64,000 nt of DNA, taken from the NCBI GenBank assembly GCA_020086605.1, contig JACBWW010000029.1, positions 4,701,882 to 4,765,881 on the forward strand, in the 5' to 3' direction. A model generated the notes under the pieces. The model saw only the letters and a program-made list of their open reading frames with translations, was not told the DNA's origin and did not search any database. This stretch comes from Lanius collurio. Its lineage: Eukaryota; Chordata; Aves; Passeriformes; Laniidae. The translations under genes and the position numbers were made by a program. Positions 13,379 to 26,555 of the stretch are shown piece after piece. Position 1 is the first letter of the stretch. Each line of letters begins with the position of its first letter.

Positions 13379-16300
13379 TATTACTCCTTCATTAAAGTTA
13401 AGACAGCACATCCTTAATAAAAAACCCCTAAATTGACATTTTACTTTACTTCTTTCTCTGTCTTTTAAAATGCTAATACTTAAGGAAGTGGACAGGACAT
13501 GACATTTTTATCACTGCCACACAGTTCAGCACTAGCAGTGTAAACTCTTTGTGTCTTGCTTTTTGCCCTTATTATATCAAATATAAGCAGATTTTCTCTG
13601 AGTTCACTGGCAGGGAACATCTCCTTAGAGCAGCACATCCCTCCATTATCCAGCCCTCTCAGCTGTTCTCCAGCTCACCAGGAGACCACTTCCTCTCTGC
13701 TTTACGACTTTTATGATCCTTGATGGCCTAACTTTGGGGTTTTTTCAGTTTACTTTCTTGCTTGATTCCCTTGTGCCACTTTATGAAATGTCCTCAGCCA
13801 GCCTTCCCACAGCCTTCCTTAATGACATGAAACCAGGCAAGGAAGCAGAGAAAATATTTTTCTTTTTGTATTGCAAAAGGCAGGAGATAATTCAATGAAC
13901 ATGAGAAACAGCTGCAGCTGAGTTTCAGCGGAAGGAAAAACTGCCAGGAGGGTCCCAAGCTCCTGACACCTCTTCCTGTTTTCCTAACCCGGGGCAAAGC
14001 TCCTCTCCTGCACCCACTGCCCACACCCTGGGGTTTTTGCTCCTCCTCTCTGAAGAACTGAGCTGTATTTCTGTGTATTTCAGGCTTTCTTCAAGCCACT
14101 CATCTGCTTTTTGACTGTTTTTGGCTGAAATCACATTTCTGCTTCTTCATCTCCAGCATGGCCCTGAAGCCCCATGGCATCACGTGAAAGAAAAGCTTTT
14201 AGATTTGGCTTCTTCTACCCAAGGACACAATGTTCTCCTGCAGCTGAAATGAAACAGGGCATTATTTTCCTTGCCAGCAAGGCTGTGTGTGTGTATTGGG
14301 GTGTGTATTTATAGCAGCCACCCCTGGGACAGGTGAAATGGTGGCTGCCACTTTGCCTTTCAAACCAGCAATGCTCCACCTTTAACACGGTGCTTTCTGG
14401 CCCCCAAAAGCTCCTTTTTTACAGTGAGTCACTCCCAACACCAATTCAGCTGGGAAGCAGAACAGGGACTGCCAGCTTCAGAGTTGTCAGCAGAACCTGG
14501 AAATGAGGCTGTGAAATCCGTGGGCTCTCAACCTTCCTAAAACAGAGATGAGAAAGAGGAACCACCTGGCAGCACAGAGGAGCTTCTGCATTTCCACTTC
14601 CCCCCTTGACGGGACACGAGTGTGCACAAGGTGCAGGATGGGTCACTGACCTTCTCACTCAGCACTGCTGAGCTCAGGCAGGACAGGGCAGCACACAGCT
14701 GGTGCTCACACACTGATAACACATTCTTATCATTCCAGATAAAGTACAGACCAGGTTTGGCTGCTGGTCATTTTTAGGAAGGGGATCTCCTGAGCCACGA
14801 TCTGAGTCCAAACACCACTCCAGGGAGAGACATTCTTTTAGTGTGGACTCAGCAATGCTATTTGGTCAGAAATAATTCCAATTCAAACCAGCCAGAGGTG
14901 CCCCAGTAACACAGGGGATAAATCCATACTGCAGAATACACGAGAGAAGAGGAGCAGCAGTCACCACACATGAAAAAAGATAAAATCAATTTGTGATGAA
15001 AGGACATAGCTACTCCTGTTTGGCCTAAGGAAAGCAACTCTATTCCACATGAAACAAATTCAGAATGAAGATTCTGTAGGCATGGTGAATATTTGTGATT
15101 TCTCTTAATAAGTATATACAAAATCTGCTTTCAAAAGGAAGGATCCCACTGTAGTTGAGGACTCATATTTCTCCTCTCTTTAATAAGGTTATGCAGCAGC
15201 TATTGATCCCTGACTACAGCCTAAAGTACAATTAGTGTATTTGTAAAAATGTCCTTTTTAATCACAGGGGACTTCTGTAGCTCCAAGTACCTCACTCAAA
15301 CTAATAAACATTACTGCTGTGGCCCAGCCAAACCCTCTGGCACCAGCAAAGGGCAGTAGGAAACAAAACCCTGAGGAACTCCTCACTCAGGCAGGAAAGT
15401 GTCTGAACTGTCCTTCCCCATTTGGCAGCGGGTTAATGAGAAATCTGTGTTAAATGTCTCGTTTTCAGGGGGCTGGTTCCAGACTGCTGCAGTTCAGGGG
15501 GAAATCCCAGCTGTGGTTCCTGTGCTGGGCTCAGCATGGTGGGAATGGGGAGCTCTGTTTGCCAGACAGCTCCCAGGTGAAGCCTTAGCAGGGAGATATT
15601 CCTTCTTAAAAGCAGGTACTGGCTGCTGAATAAGGCAAAGATTTTTATTTTGCCTGCTCTGTTCTTCACCTGGGGTTTTAGAAATATGTGATGCACAGCT
15701 GGAGAGACGTATGAAGGGATAGAGAGAAATATTAAAGAAAACCATGTATTTTTCTACCCAAAAGCAAACATGGTGCTCAGTGGATTACACTCCTCTCATT
15801 TCTTTAAGATAAGAACAGTGTTCAAAGGAAAATCTTCTTCTCTTCTGCGCTATTCAGTCATTTTTGAACATGATTACATCCTAAATATCACAGTATTTGC
15901 AAAGGATTGGGATCACAGTGATAGGTGGGTAAGGTGCTTTCCTTGCCAACTTTCTATTTACTTCTGTATTTCATGCTCAATATCCTTGGTACAAATAGCT
16001 CTATCTCAAGTACAAATGTTATGATAAAAGAATGGTTTTCAGGCCTTTCACAGAGCATGACAAATGCTGTATCCCTGAGCAGCAGCACCAACTGATTCCT
16101 GGTGCAGCATCTCCTGAGTGCCCTACAGAACAGCAGCACCAGCCAGGCTCTGCTGCAAGCAAAACACTGCCCAATTTGCACTGAAAAAAAACCCCAACAG
16201 TTTCCTTGCCCATCTCTCTGGGCAGCTGCCTCATGACTGCTTTTAAAGCACTTATGGCTGCAGGTAGTCAATAACCTGCAGACTTTTTTGCAGTTGGTAC

Positions 16301-19300
16301 CCCAAAGATGGACCTGCAGCCCAGGTATGGTTGCCAGGGCAGTGTCACTGCAGAGCATGGCAGCCCTCCTAAACCATTATCAAAATGAAAGGCAACATTT
16401 TCTATAAACATCTGCATTCTAGAGGCCAAAAGGCACTTTGATCATTTGCTGTAAGACCTTCCAAAAATACCACCTCAGACTAACCTACTAGACAGATACA
16501 TCATGTTAGATGTGCCACCACATCCTTTTAATCAGTGTGTAGTCAGTATTCTGTATTATATGAATAGCTAATTAGTTTCACAACTTATTTCCACAGATGT
16601 CATTTCAAAATCTATCTGAGGAATGTCATCTGCACTTGAGAGAAGGACAAGCATTGTAATTAAGTATTAAGCCATTTCACTGGTGTGAGTCTGCCATGGA
16701 GTGTGAAATGGCTATAATTCACATTTTTAAGACCTCACATTTATTAGCATCTATTTTTTGCTCAAGGTTAGTGCTGTGCTGCACAGAGAGTTAAAAAAAG
16801 CCAAACAAGCTGACTTTTTTGTTATTCAAATGGATACATGTGCACGTCTGACTGTACAGATTGGTCACACGGACAGGGTTTCTCTCAGGTCCCAGAGGAT
16901 TTCTGGCTCACACATCTCTGTGAGCAGCACTCGAAGGTCAGATGGATGCTCTGATTATGGAGCAAGTGACATTGTGCTGTTGAAAGCTAATGACAAACCT
17001 GGGCACAACGCAGCTAGGCAGGATACAGATCTTGTACACTAAAAAAGTATTCAATCTGAGATAACAGCCAGGACTGATGATTAATATCTCCCAGGAAAAG
17101 ACTTTGTTTGCATTGGGAAAACCCTACAGAATAAATGCAGGGAGTGTGTAATGAACACAGCTATTGGGGTTTATTCAGGGCCCAGGAAAAGTTAAACTGG
17201 TCTCTGTCTGGAGCCATTGCTCCAGCTGCAATTATGCTGCTTAATTATATGCAGAAGAAGATGAATCTTGAGTATTTTCCCACATGGTTTGGTCATCACC
17301 CAGCAATCAAGAGGGATATTTCCACTGCTCTCTATGCAATAAGCAATGCTGTTTGGCAGCAATTTCCTTTAGAAATCTGTCCTTTCCTTCCCTATTCCCA
17401 CTCCTGTTGAAAGGCCACGCAGCTCTGATGGAAGGTGCTGGCTCCTGCATCACACGTGCCAGCAGCACAGGGGACAGGAGGGCCTCTGGGGAGCCCCCAG
17501 CACACACTGCAGGCTGCTCCACCACCAATTCCAGCTGCTTTGCCTTTTTTCTTCAATTTTTTTTTTACTTCAGCAATACACTGTGTCCACAACACCTTCC
17601 TGCCAAGCTGCCTCCTCTGTCCATCAGCCCTCTGTGAAGAGGATCTGCCTGCCTGTGCACAGATGCTACCAGCAGCACTGGCAACAGGGCAGAGCCATGA
17701 TTTATCCAGCTGGGATAAATCAGCAAAACCCCCTCAATGCCTCTGCCATTTCCCATGCCTGTGCCTCCTGAGCAGCTCATCCAGATCTAAGCTTCACCTG
17801 CTGATAACAGGGAAGGGAAGGAAACCAAGAGCTAAATTCACCCTTCCTGCTGATGAGTGTGAAAGGAAGACCATTAAAAGAAAGTTTGGTGGGGTAGGGA
17901 AAGGGAACAACCACTCTTCTCCTCTTTTTTTGTAACAGAAATCCTTTAACAGATAGAAAGCCCCAGCAATGAACTGCCTCCTTAACTCCAACCCTTATAT
18001 CCAGGGGTATAAATTTACCTTAAGCACACCAGAAGCCTGTGGGAAGACTGCCTTTGGTTTGGGAGGGCTGTGGCTTGTCTGATATAAGAGATAAACAGGC
18101 AGCAGATTTGAAGGGATGTAACAGGACAAATACTAAAGCAAAGTGGCTTCAAAATCAGTGTGAATTCTGCTCTGGGGAAGTCTCTCCAACTGGAAGAGTT
18201 TCAGGAGGCCTTGGCTGCCACGGGAGAATTGTTAGATCAGATGTGGTGTGCTCAATAAGAAAATGAGGTGATGAGGATCTCTGTCATCCTAAAGCAACTC
18301 ACCAAAGGCCACTGAAATTAGCTTAGTTTAGGAACCATGAACCTGGTGTTTAGTTGTACATGAGCAGGTTTGTGTTGACTTTAGTGGAGATGGTTGTATA
18401 TCTTCAACCCATCTGAAAATAACTGAAAATAGTTGTATTTGTTGCAGTGTGGAAGGTAAAGCTCATCCCAAGGAAAATCTGTTGTCTTTGGTAGGGCTAC
18501 CAAAATTATTGGGATTGCACTGGTATAACAGAGAAATAAATTGCATTTCTTCTGGAAAACCAATCAGAAAATAATGCCAGCTACAGACAAGGGTACAGTG
18601 GTCCTTTCCCCCTTGCTGACACCTCACAGGAATCCTCACAGGAAAAGTTTTCTGTGAACTAAACAGTGTTTCAGTACCACATATTAGTCTTTATAAATGA
18701 CTTTCATTTCTCACCAATTACTTCCTCTTTTATACCATTCATTTTTCACATTTCCTCTAATTTTTCTCCTTTTAATCATTACTAATGTAATTGGTTTTAC
18801 ACAGAAATATTATTTGTGTTCCTACTTATCTATGGTGCCTTGTGAAACACAGCTGAGAGAAACCTTAACTCTGGAAGAATTACTGTTTTTCAAAATGAGT
18901 GTTGTTACATTGGCTCAGCACTGTATTTAAATTGTTTTTTGTTACAATAGGTCTCACTTGGACTATTTGGGTAGTTCAGTACTCTACGTGGCAAGGTGGA
19001 ATTGCACTAATAAAATCAAGCAGCAAGCACATTTCATCTGCCATTTCGTGCTTTCAGTGTTTCATAATTAACTTTAGTCAAAAATTACCCCTTTAAGCCC
19101 AAGGGTTTAATTCTGCCTTAACTGTATTTGTGCATTACAGAAAAAAACAGTCATCCCTTGACTTCCTGGCCTTGGATGAGTGATTTACTGCATTTTCAAC
19201 CTGCAATATCTGTGGATGAATTCCAGGTGTGTGTGCTTGCCCCTCATGGAGTGAATTTCATGCTGTCTGACTTCTTTTTATTTAACTCTGGGAACAGAAA

Positions 19301-21344
19301 TACCCTAAAGCAGGTTTCCAAGCTGCAGCACAACCAGGACATTGTTACTTAAGGCAGCTCTGCTCCACCACCACCCCATCCCCAGCTTCCAGCACTGGGC
19401 TCTTTTACAGCATCCTCCTGATACTTTTTCTTACATTCCATCACCCACCTTTTAATCCCCTTCCCTCTGTTTCCCTTCTTCCTCATTCACTGGCTAGTCC
19501 AGCCTTTATCCCTCACCTCAGAAGAGTGCTGATCTTGTGTTTGATGGACAACTTCTGTTAGGCTCCCTGGCATGTATTTGTTTTCTGGAAGAATGTAAAT
19601 AGAAAAAGGCAGGTGATTCCTGCCAATGTCAAGGAGAGGCTCTCAAGGCAGGCTCTTGACAAGTTACTTGGGTGCTACTCAAATAATCCAGTGAGAAAAG
19701 GTCATATTGAATTCAACTTTTAGACATAAGCAATCACATTACCATATGTCAAAGGCACCAACCTGCTTTAAAAAGCATCAATGCAGATGAGTACAAATAC
19801 TTCAATGTCCAAACAAATCTCCCAAGCCCTCCCCCTAAACTATTTTGGGATGATACCAGATGGCAACGCTAAACATCCCAAGTATTTGAAAATAAAGTGG
19901 ATTTTTACAGCTTTTGACCAGTTTAGAACCCAACAAACAGCAACAAACACATTCAGGAGTCTATAATTACCTTAAATAAGTAAAAACATGAAAATGTTCA
20001 CAGAAGTAAATCAAATCTTTTATCAACCATCTCTAGTTTTTAGGCCATTATTAAAGAATATTCTAGGGCCCAGTTAGGAGACATGAGCTGTTAATTACAC
20101 CCTGCATTAAACAGGACATTAATGAGCTCTGGCATTTCTCCCACAGTGGACACTGAGCAGGGATGTTTTAGGACACGAGCCTGTCTGCAGCAAAGTCCAG
20201 AGCTGACTCAAGCAAGCACAAAACCAATTCTTGCAGCCTTGTGATGGGCTTAGCATGTTAGGAAAAGGCTGTGCACATATTCCCTGGGGACTGTCCCCTT
20301 CTAACTCAGCGTGGACAGAAGTGCTTTACAGAGGACACTGAGAAAAGAGATCACCAGCATGGTGAGCACTCTGTAGAGCAGCTGATTGACCAATGGAGCT
20401 GCATTATGAAGACCATTCATCAGCCAAATGGACAGAAAGTGTCCTGTCACCTGGAGTGTGTCAGCTGTGGTGACACATGGGCACGACTGAAGGCCTTGGG
20501 GAGGTGGGAGGAGAAGAAGGAGCAGAGATGAGTGGCACGTCCTCCTGCCCATCCTGCCAGGGACTCAGCCTGTCTGCTCAGGAGAGCAGGGAGGGGAGGA
20601 GGACATCCAGGTGTCCTGAGTCCCAGGTGTGACAGGAGCAGCTGGTCTCCTCTCCTTGTGACAGCAACAGTCGCTGCCACCTCGGTTTTGAAATCCAACA
20701 GAAGAACAGGAGTGGGGGCTGACAAGAGCAAAGGGAGAAATCACCATCTTTGGTTTAGGATAAAGATGGAGGCTGGTGGTGCCTGGAGGAACCTGAAGCA
20801 GCTGAATGTGCACTTTCCACCTGAGAACTCCAGCCTAAGCAGGAAAGAAAGTTTACATTCCTTATTGCAGAAAAAAGGTCTTTTAGAGGCAAGCCAGCTA
20901 CTGAGTGTGTGATTTCACTGCTGCTTTCCCAGAGGAGTGTGACAGCCCATCTCAGCCAGCCCCACTGCACTGCAGCATCTTTGCAAATAGGCAGAAAGGA
21001 CACCTTATGCACACACTCTGCTATCAAAATAGGAAGGAACCAAACAATGTCCCCTCAGAGTAAGATTACTGCCGCTATTTTAACTCTGTACTGCCCCCAA
21101 AAGGCACCGTTTTACCTAAGAAGCAGCCAGTGATCCAATGTGTAGAGAGAGATGGATGGATCTTGGTTTGGGGAGCAATAGAGCATTTGTTCTCGCTACA
21201 CACTGCCACCACTGGCTCTTTTCTTCTCAGAATGATGTAAAAACATTTATTTTTGCCAAGATAAAATTGTCAGAAGCACACAAAATATTTTAGGACTCTG
21301 TGGGACGATTTTCCCCAGGTAGATTCTGTTCAATAATTTTCCTT

Positions 21345-21360
21345 AAAAAAAAAAAAAAAA
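21345..21360. repeat. A16 homopolymer
   Basis: Sixteen consecutive A residues followed by cccaaacccc. No retroposed gene sequence was recognised next to it. Confidence 0.95.
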
Positions 21361-22458
21361 CCCAAACCCCAACATATTTTACAGATTTTTTTTCATACAA
21401 CCCACTAATTTGAAAGGAAATCAGTTACCTAACAGCTCTCCACACAAAACAAGTGAAATAACATGAATTTAAAGCAGACCAAATATACTGAATCAATCCC
21501 TTGCACGGATACTGCCACTAATTCATTTCAATTTAATTTAGCTTAATTTGCTTTGGAACAGAAGCATAGTCAATCAGATTAAGGCCCTTTTAATTCACAT
21601 CTTCCCCCTCCAATGGACATCCTACACTTGAATTATTTTTCCCTCCCATTTTAGACAAGTTTTTAGTAACCATGAACTTAGATCTAAACCTTGCATCTCT
21701 TTTGCACTTCTCAAGACCTGGTTTTGTAAGTGATGGAGATGCTATTGGATATTTTAACCATGATCTTGCCTTTTTTCTTTGTTTTTGTTTTTTGTTTTTT
21801 TTTTTTAATGGAAATGTCAATAAACACAGGCTGTGCCAGAAAGCCTTTGTCACCTGGAGCTCACCTAGAAATCCACTTGCTGATGCCTTTGTTTGCTTGG
21901 CTTTTCCAGGGAAATGGAGGGCTCTGCCCCCCCACTCCCTGCCCTCACATCTCCTTCCTGCACAGCAGCCCCTGGAGCTGCCCTGCCAGCTGTGTGTCAT
22001 GGTGAGCAAAGGCCACATTTCCCCTTTTTTTTAAAGGAAGTAGACCCAAAGTGGGAAAACCACGAGGCAGAGTTAAAGTCACTGCCTGGAGAAGGAGAAC
22101 AAACTCTCATAACAAAGCAAATCACACCTCCCCTGCTCTTGCTGTCTGACAGATGAGCCCTGGAGTGGAGAACTGGAACAATCAGAGGGTTTCCTGGGGG
22201 AAACTGAGAGGTAGAGACAGACCCAAGGGAAGGCACACGGGATATTCTTCATCTTCCATGGTGACGTAGCTGGGCCATAACGATCCCTGGTATCAGAGCA
22301 GGGAACCAGGGAGAGGTGCTCTCTCACCCCCCTGCATCTGCAGGAAATATGCAGCACTTGTGCTCAACTTCAGCTGCCTCAAGAATGCTCCATCCCCAGC
22401 ACTTTCCAACACAGGAGAGCTTGCAACCTAAGATTTAAGGACAAAATGTCCTTCTGCC

Positions 22459-22502
22459 TTTTTTTTTTAAATTTTTTTTTTAAATTATTTTTATTTTTTT
22501 AA
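22459..22502. repeat. T-rich low-complexity tract
   Basis: T runs are interrupted by AAA and single A residues. A second AT-only tract follows 165 bp later at 22668-22707. Confidence 0.9.
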
Positions 22503-22667
22503 TGCTTCTCTCTCTTTTTCTAAGAAGGGATAATTTGAGTATTGAGGCAAACTCCTACAGCACTTTTGGTCAGAATATATCAGGGAGATTCAGTCAGTAA
22601 TTTATTAGGCTATATGATTACTGTCCTTCCAGAGACTAGTCATCTAAGTTAACCTGTAGTGCCACAC

Positions 22668-22707
22668 TTTTTTAAAAAAAATATTTAAAAAAATAAAATA
22701 AATATAA
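22668..22707. repeat. AT-only low-complexity tract
   Basis: A run of T, A8, ATATTT, A7 and ATAAAATAAATATAA made only of A and T. Confidence 0.9.
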
Positions 22708-23239
22708 TGCCCAGCCTTAGCTTGAGGGCAGAGCTGGCTCCCAGGAGCTGTGCTTTTTATTCCCTCCTGGCACAGTGCTGTCAGCAAGTGGCATCTCTAC
22801 AAGTGCCAGCAGTTACACACATGCACAGCCATGCCCTGTGTAGGTCAGGGAGGGTTTGCATTTCTGCAAGACAGATAATGCTGGAGAGCATTATCCTCTT
22901 GCCTGCTGCTACTCCCTGTGATCCAGCACAGCCTTCAGGACCTCCCTGCACATCCAGGAAAAAATGACTCTATTTTTTTTCCAGATGCTGAGCCCAGGGT
23001 ATGCAGAGCACGTTACAGAGCAGAAATGCTGTTCTCTCATGACCTGTGACTGCCTTTAATTTGGTCTTATCAAATGCAAATATAGCAGCTCCCTTCTCTT
23101 CCATGGCATCCTCTCTGTGATGCCTTCCAAAGAGAATCCCCAAGCTCTTAAGCAAAAGCAGAAATGATGCCCAGCAATAAGCACAACTCCAACAAGGCTC
23201 CACTGAGTTACCATTAAACCATATTTATCATAAGTTTAC

Positions 23240-23312
23240 CTTAGTTCCTTGAAGGGGTCTGCCCTGACATTGGGAGTTTCTATAGATTTAGGGAACACTG
23301 TGCCTTCTGCTC
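23240..23312 (-). CDS. SGCD: Delta-sarcoglycan coding exon D (about residues 167-191)
   Basis: This 73-bp exon has acceptor gtgatttcag and donor CTAAG|gtaaac. The GA at its start completes the glycine codon begun in exon C. The 23 full codons read [14 protein letters not shown] and VRADPFKEL, and the exon ends with AG, the first two bases of an arginine codon. This matches delta-sarcoglycan with no change that I can recall. A 73-bp exon at this place is also typical of the gamma paralogue, as I remember it. The donor gtaaac is weaker than the other three. The next exon, expected to encode a segment beginning near LESPTRSL, was looked for down to base 1 on the minus strand and not found. Confidence 0.97.
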
Positions 23313-26080
23313 CTGAAATCACAAAACAAAACAGAAGACAAATTGTAAACATTATAAGCTGTTATCAGGGGAGTGATTGTCAAATCATACCTAGGTGCAA
23401 TTTAACCCATTGCCTGACCCCATTTCTCTCTTGCACATCCCTTCTGTTCCCAGAAAAGCCAGACCTTCATCATCTGAAATGGGTTGCCTTGATTACAAGT
23501 GGGATTTGCCTGTAAACTGCACTTCTGGCTGGAAGAGCAGCTGCTTGCATCCCGATTTGGGGAGAGTCTGCTGACCCAGCTGATGTAGGGAGCCTGGAAA
23601 AGACACTCTTTGCTAACCAGGCATCTGATCCAGCTCCATCTCTCCCTAATGAACCTGGATGTATGTCATGGCATTATTTCTTTTGCTGGGCTCTCAGAGA
23701 TACTCAAGGGAGAAAAGCAAATTTTGACTTGATCCCTGCAAACACCTCTCCAGGCTGTGGTCCTGCCTGGGGAAGAGGAGGGAGGTGCACCCTCATGCAG
23801 GGCAGCACAAGCAGACCCTGCTCCAGTCCCAGCCTGGCCACCAGTTCAATGTGTGACCCAGAAATAATTTAACTCCTGCTCATTCCCCCCTCTCTCAGAG
23901 ACGATGGGGAAGCTCCTCTGCCCCATCTGCTGACTGGCTTTGGAGCTGTGAACTGCTGGGTACTCTGCTTGTGTGAGTTCCAGACCTCTGCAATCCTCTT
24001 CATGGCCACCTGTATGGCCCAGTTGGGCCACTTTACCCAGCCATCCCTAAATTGTGTCCACATTTTGGGATCGAGCCCAAATATGCTCTGTCTTCTCTAG
24101 AAAGATGTGCTCTCCTCATACCATTGCCATAAGCCAAAGCCCTGCCACCCTCTGGCAACCCTTTCCACTAACTGCTCTCATTTAAAATGTGCATCTACTC
24201 TGAACTGGTCACTTCATCTTTCAGACATTGAACCTTCTCGAGTCCTCGTGTGCCAACTGGCCTTGCATGAGGAGACTTTAGTTAGACCTGACCCCCTCAA
24301 CCTGCTCTGATTCTCTGAAAAGTTCTGGGCCACCTGTACCAATCACTGTGAAGCAAATCCTCTGGACTTCTCACTGCTTTTTCCTGATCCCATTCTACTT
24401 TTAAAATCCTCTGCTGGAGCACAGGAGTCCCCAGGTGCTGTCACTGACACTCTCTGCTTCAGAACATCACGTTCCAGCTCCCACTGAAACTTCCAATTAA
24501 AACACAGCTGAGAGTGGTACTAAGTGCCTCACACACAGAGTGCACTATAAATTAATGTTCCTGCTCTCCAATATATAGCTGCCAGCCCAGTGAGCAAGCA
24601 TGACCTACATTCTCAAGTTTTAACCTCTGGTCTTGCCTTCAAGATGCATCGTGAACAATTAGCCACTCATTACCTGCAGTCATCACAGCAATTTCAGTGT
24701 CAGCGTGCAGACAGTGCTGGTGGTGGTTTTTTATTTCTTTAGCCTTTAGTTGGATAAAGTTATTGGTGCAAAGTACAGATCCTGATGAAAACTTTTACCT
24801 GTACAGACTGGGGCCTCTCCTAACACGTGCTGTTGTACCTGTTAGCTGTGTGCAGTCTGAAAGCCATCACTACAGAACAGCAGATGTTCTGAGATGGTGC
24901 AAAACATGTTAAGACAGCATCCTGCTGCAACTGCTGCCACAAGTGAGAAACACCTAAGGCTTCAGTACAGCTACACTTCCTTTGCACTGAAATAAATTAA
25001 CTAAGCTGTCTCACTGTGTTAAAGCAAAAAGAAAAAATCAGAATGAAAACAAGCACTCTAAAATTTATTAAAAAAAAAACCAACTCTTTTTAACCCAGAG
25101 AAAAACAAAGTAAACTCAAGGATGATGAAAGCAGCTTAAAGTTTGAAGCTTTATACTTGGGGATTGAAGCTGATCCTACAGCACAATTCAGACATTTAGC
25201 TTTTAACTTCACTATAAGTTTTCATTGTTACAAGTTGTCATAAGCAGCTGTACCTTGCCAACCATGAAGGTTGTTACTATCAGATCTGTCCTCTCTCAAC
25301 AGTTTCTAAATGATCTGAATCTCTGCTTTATCCACACGATTGCCTTGGCTCTTGCTTTGCAGTGAAACGTAGCAAAACATCCAGCCTGCACTTATCTGCA
25401 TAACAGAACAGTGATTTCTGAGGGAAGGAGGGCGAGGAGGTGCAGCTGGGGAGATGCACACAGATATTGTTGTACCTTATCCACACACATGGCTTAAATG
25501 GTGACTTCAGTCTGGGCATTTTAACTCATTTTTAGATACCTTAATTCACATACTCAAGTCATGCAAAGCTCAAAGTAACTACATGCCTGTAACTTGGGGT
25601 TTTCCAAGCTTTCCTTATTTAGTTTAAATGCAGGAAGCAACTTTGGAAACAAAGTCAGTGAAGACCCCAATGCAGTCATTTCAAGAAGGTTGAAAATGAA
25701 AGAGCTGGGCATTTGTTTCCTCCATTTCCTTATTTCCCCTTCCCTACACAGTTCTCAAACCCTCTCTTCCCATTTCCCTTATTGCCAGATCCATGAAAAA
25801 GTCCCTCAAGCACTGGGAACAGGAATGAGATTTCCAACCCTTCTGTTTCTCTCCTTTGATCTGAATTAGAAGTGAACACTACCTGCCTTGATAAGGCTTC
25901 CTGCCTCGACTGTGTAATTCCTTATTATTCTCCTCTAAGAACACAGAATCTCCCAGAGGGCCACCTGTCCCTGTCACTGAGTAGGACATCAGCCCCGAGG
26001 GGATGCTGAGGGACCAGGGCTGAGACATCCCTCCCCTGACTCTGGCTGTCAGCAGCTGAGGGCCCCCTTGAATTGGCAGA

Positions 26081-26111
26081 GAAAGTTTATCAGAGGCACT
26101 GATAAACTTTC
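26081..26111. repeat. Perfect inverted repeat (13-bp arms, 5-base loop)
   Basis: The arms gaaagtttatcag and ctgataaactttc are exact reverse complements around aggca. Each arm ends in a GATA-factor type motif (TTATCAG / CTGATAA), so the site also reads as two inverted GATA motifs. Pairing stops just outside the arms, so this is too short for a microRNA precursor. Confidence 0.9.
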
Positions 26112-26496
26112 CTCACCTAATCCTCATCCCTTTCTGTAGCAAGGGGCTGATGGATGAATTAAACACTCTGGAGAAGTTCTCCCTTTGGTTTTACCCTGCT
26201 GCCTGAAGATTTCAGGAAAGAAACATCCTCTTCTTTCTGTACTATTGGGAATTTTTCCAGACCTCAAACATGCCCCCTCCCTGCAGCACCCTCCAGCACC
26301 CAGTCCCAGTCTCTGCCTGGGGCATCAGCAGCTCCAGAGGGAAAAAACTGCCTTGGACTAATTCAGCTCCACTGGATATTTGTGTCAAACTCTGGGTTTT
26401 GGCCATGTGGAAGTCCCCAGCCAGGCTTTGACAGCATCAGTGTTGGATGGTGTTGAAAGTGAAGGCTGGAGGAAGTGACCTCATTTAGTGGTTTTA

Positions 26497-26555
26497 GAAT
26501 CACTTATGTTGGAAAAGGCTCTTCAGATCATGGAATCCAACTGTGACTCAAGGCT
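26497..26555 (-). mobile_element. Possible short CR1-like 3' remnant
   Basis: The phrase aatcacttatgttggaaaag followed by gctcttcagatcatggaatccaac resembles the reverse complement of the CR1-family 3' end, where the usual pattern is gttggaa(aa/gg)g-acctt-agatcat-tccaac. It is short and degraded, so a family assignment is tentative. Confidence 0.4.

Larger units (their letters stand above)
1..23239 (-). other. SGCD: SGCD intron following exon D (incomplete)
   Basis: This is at least 23 kb of intron, open at the left edge of the window. It contains a CR1 3' fragment near 1.9 kb, an AT-rich block at 2400-2665, a compound trinucleotide repeat near 6.3 kb, a 17-bp minisatellite near 9.3 kb, and a diverged direct duplication at 12.3 and 13.2 kb. 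It also holds a pyrimidine-rich stretch near 19.4 kb, A/T homopolymer tracts near 21.3-22.7 kb and an AT-rich block near 21.5 kb. No exon, RNA gene or intact mobile element was recognised. Short reading frames here show no protein resemblance that I know. Confidence 0.9.

Noticed and set aside
14288..14316. GT-rich run followed by gtatttatag
   Set aside because: The GT run is too short to call a microsatellite, and the AT motif misses the MEF2 consensus at its first base.
19355..19510. Pyrimidine-rich stretch that could precede a plus-strand exon
   Set aside because: No coding-like sequence or recognised exon follows it, and the plus strand is opposite to SGCD.
1..23239. Search for the remaining C-terminal SGCD exons
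   Set aside because: No minus-strand segment matching the expected LESPTRSL or cysteine-rich C-terminal wording was found. They probably lie beyond the left edge.
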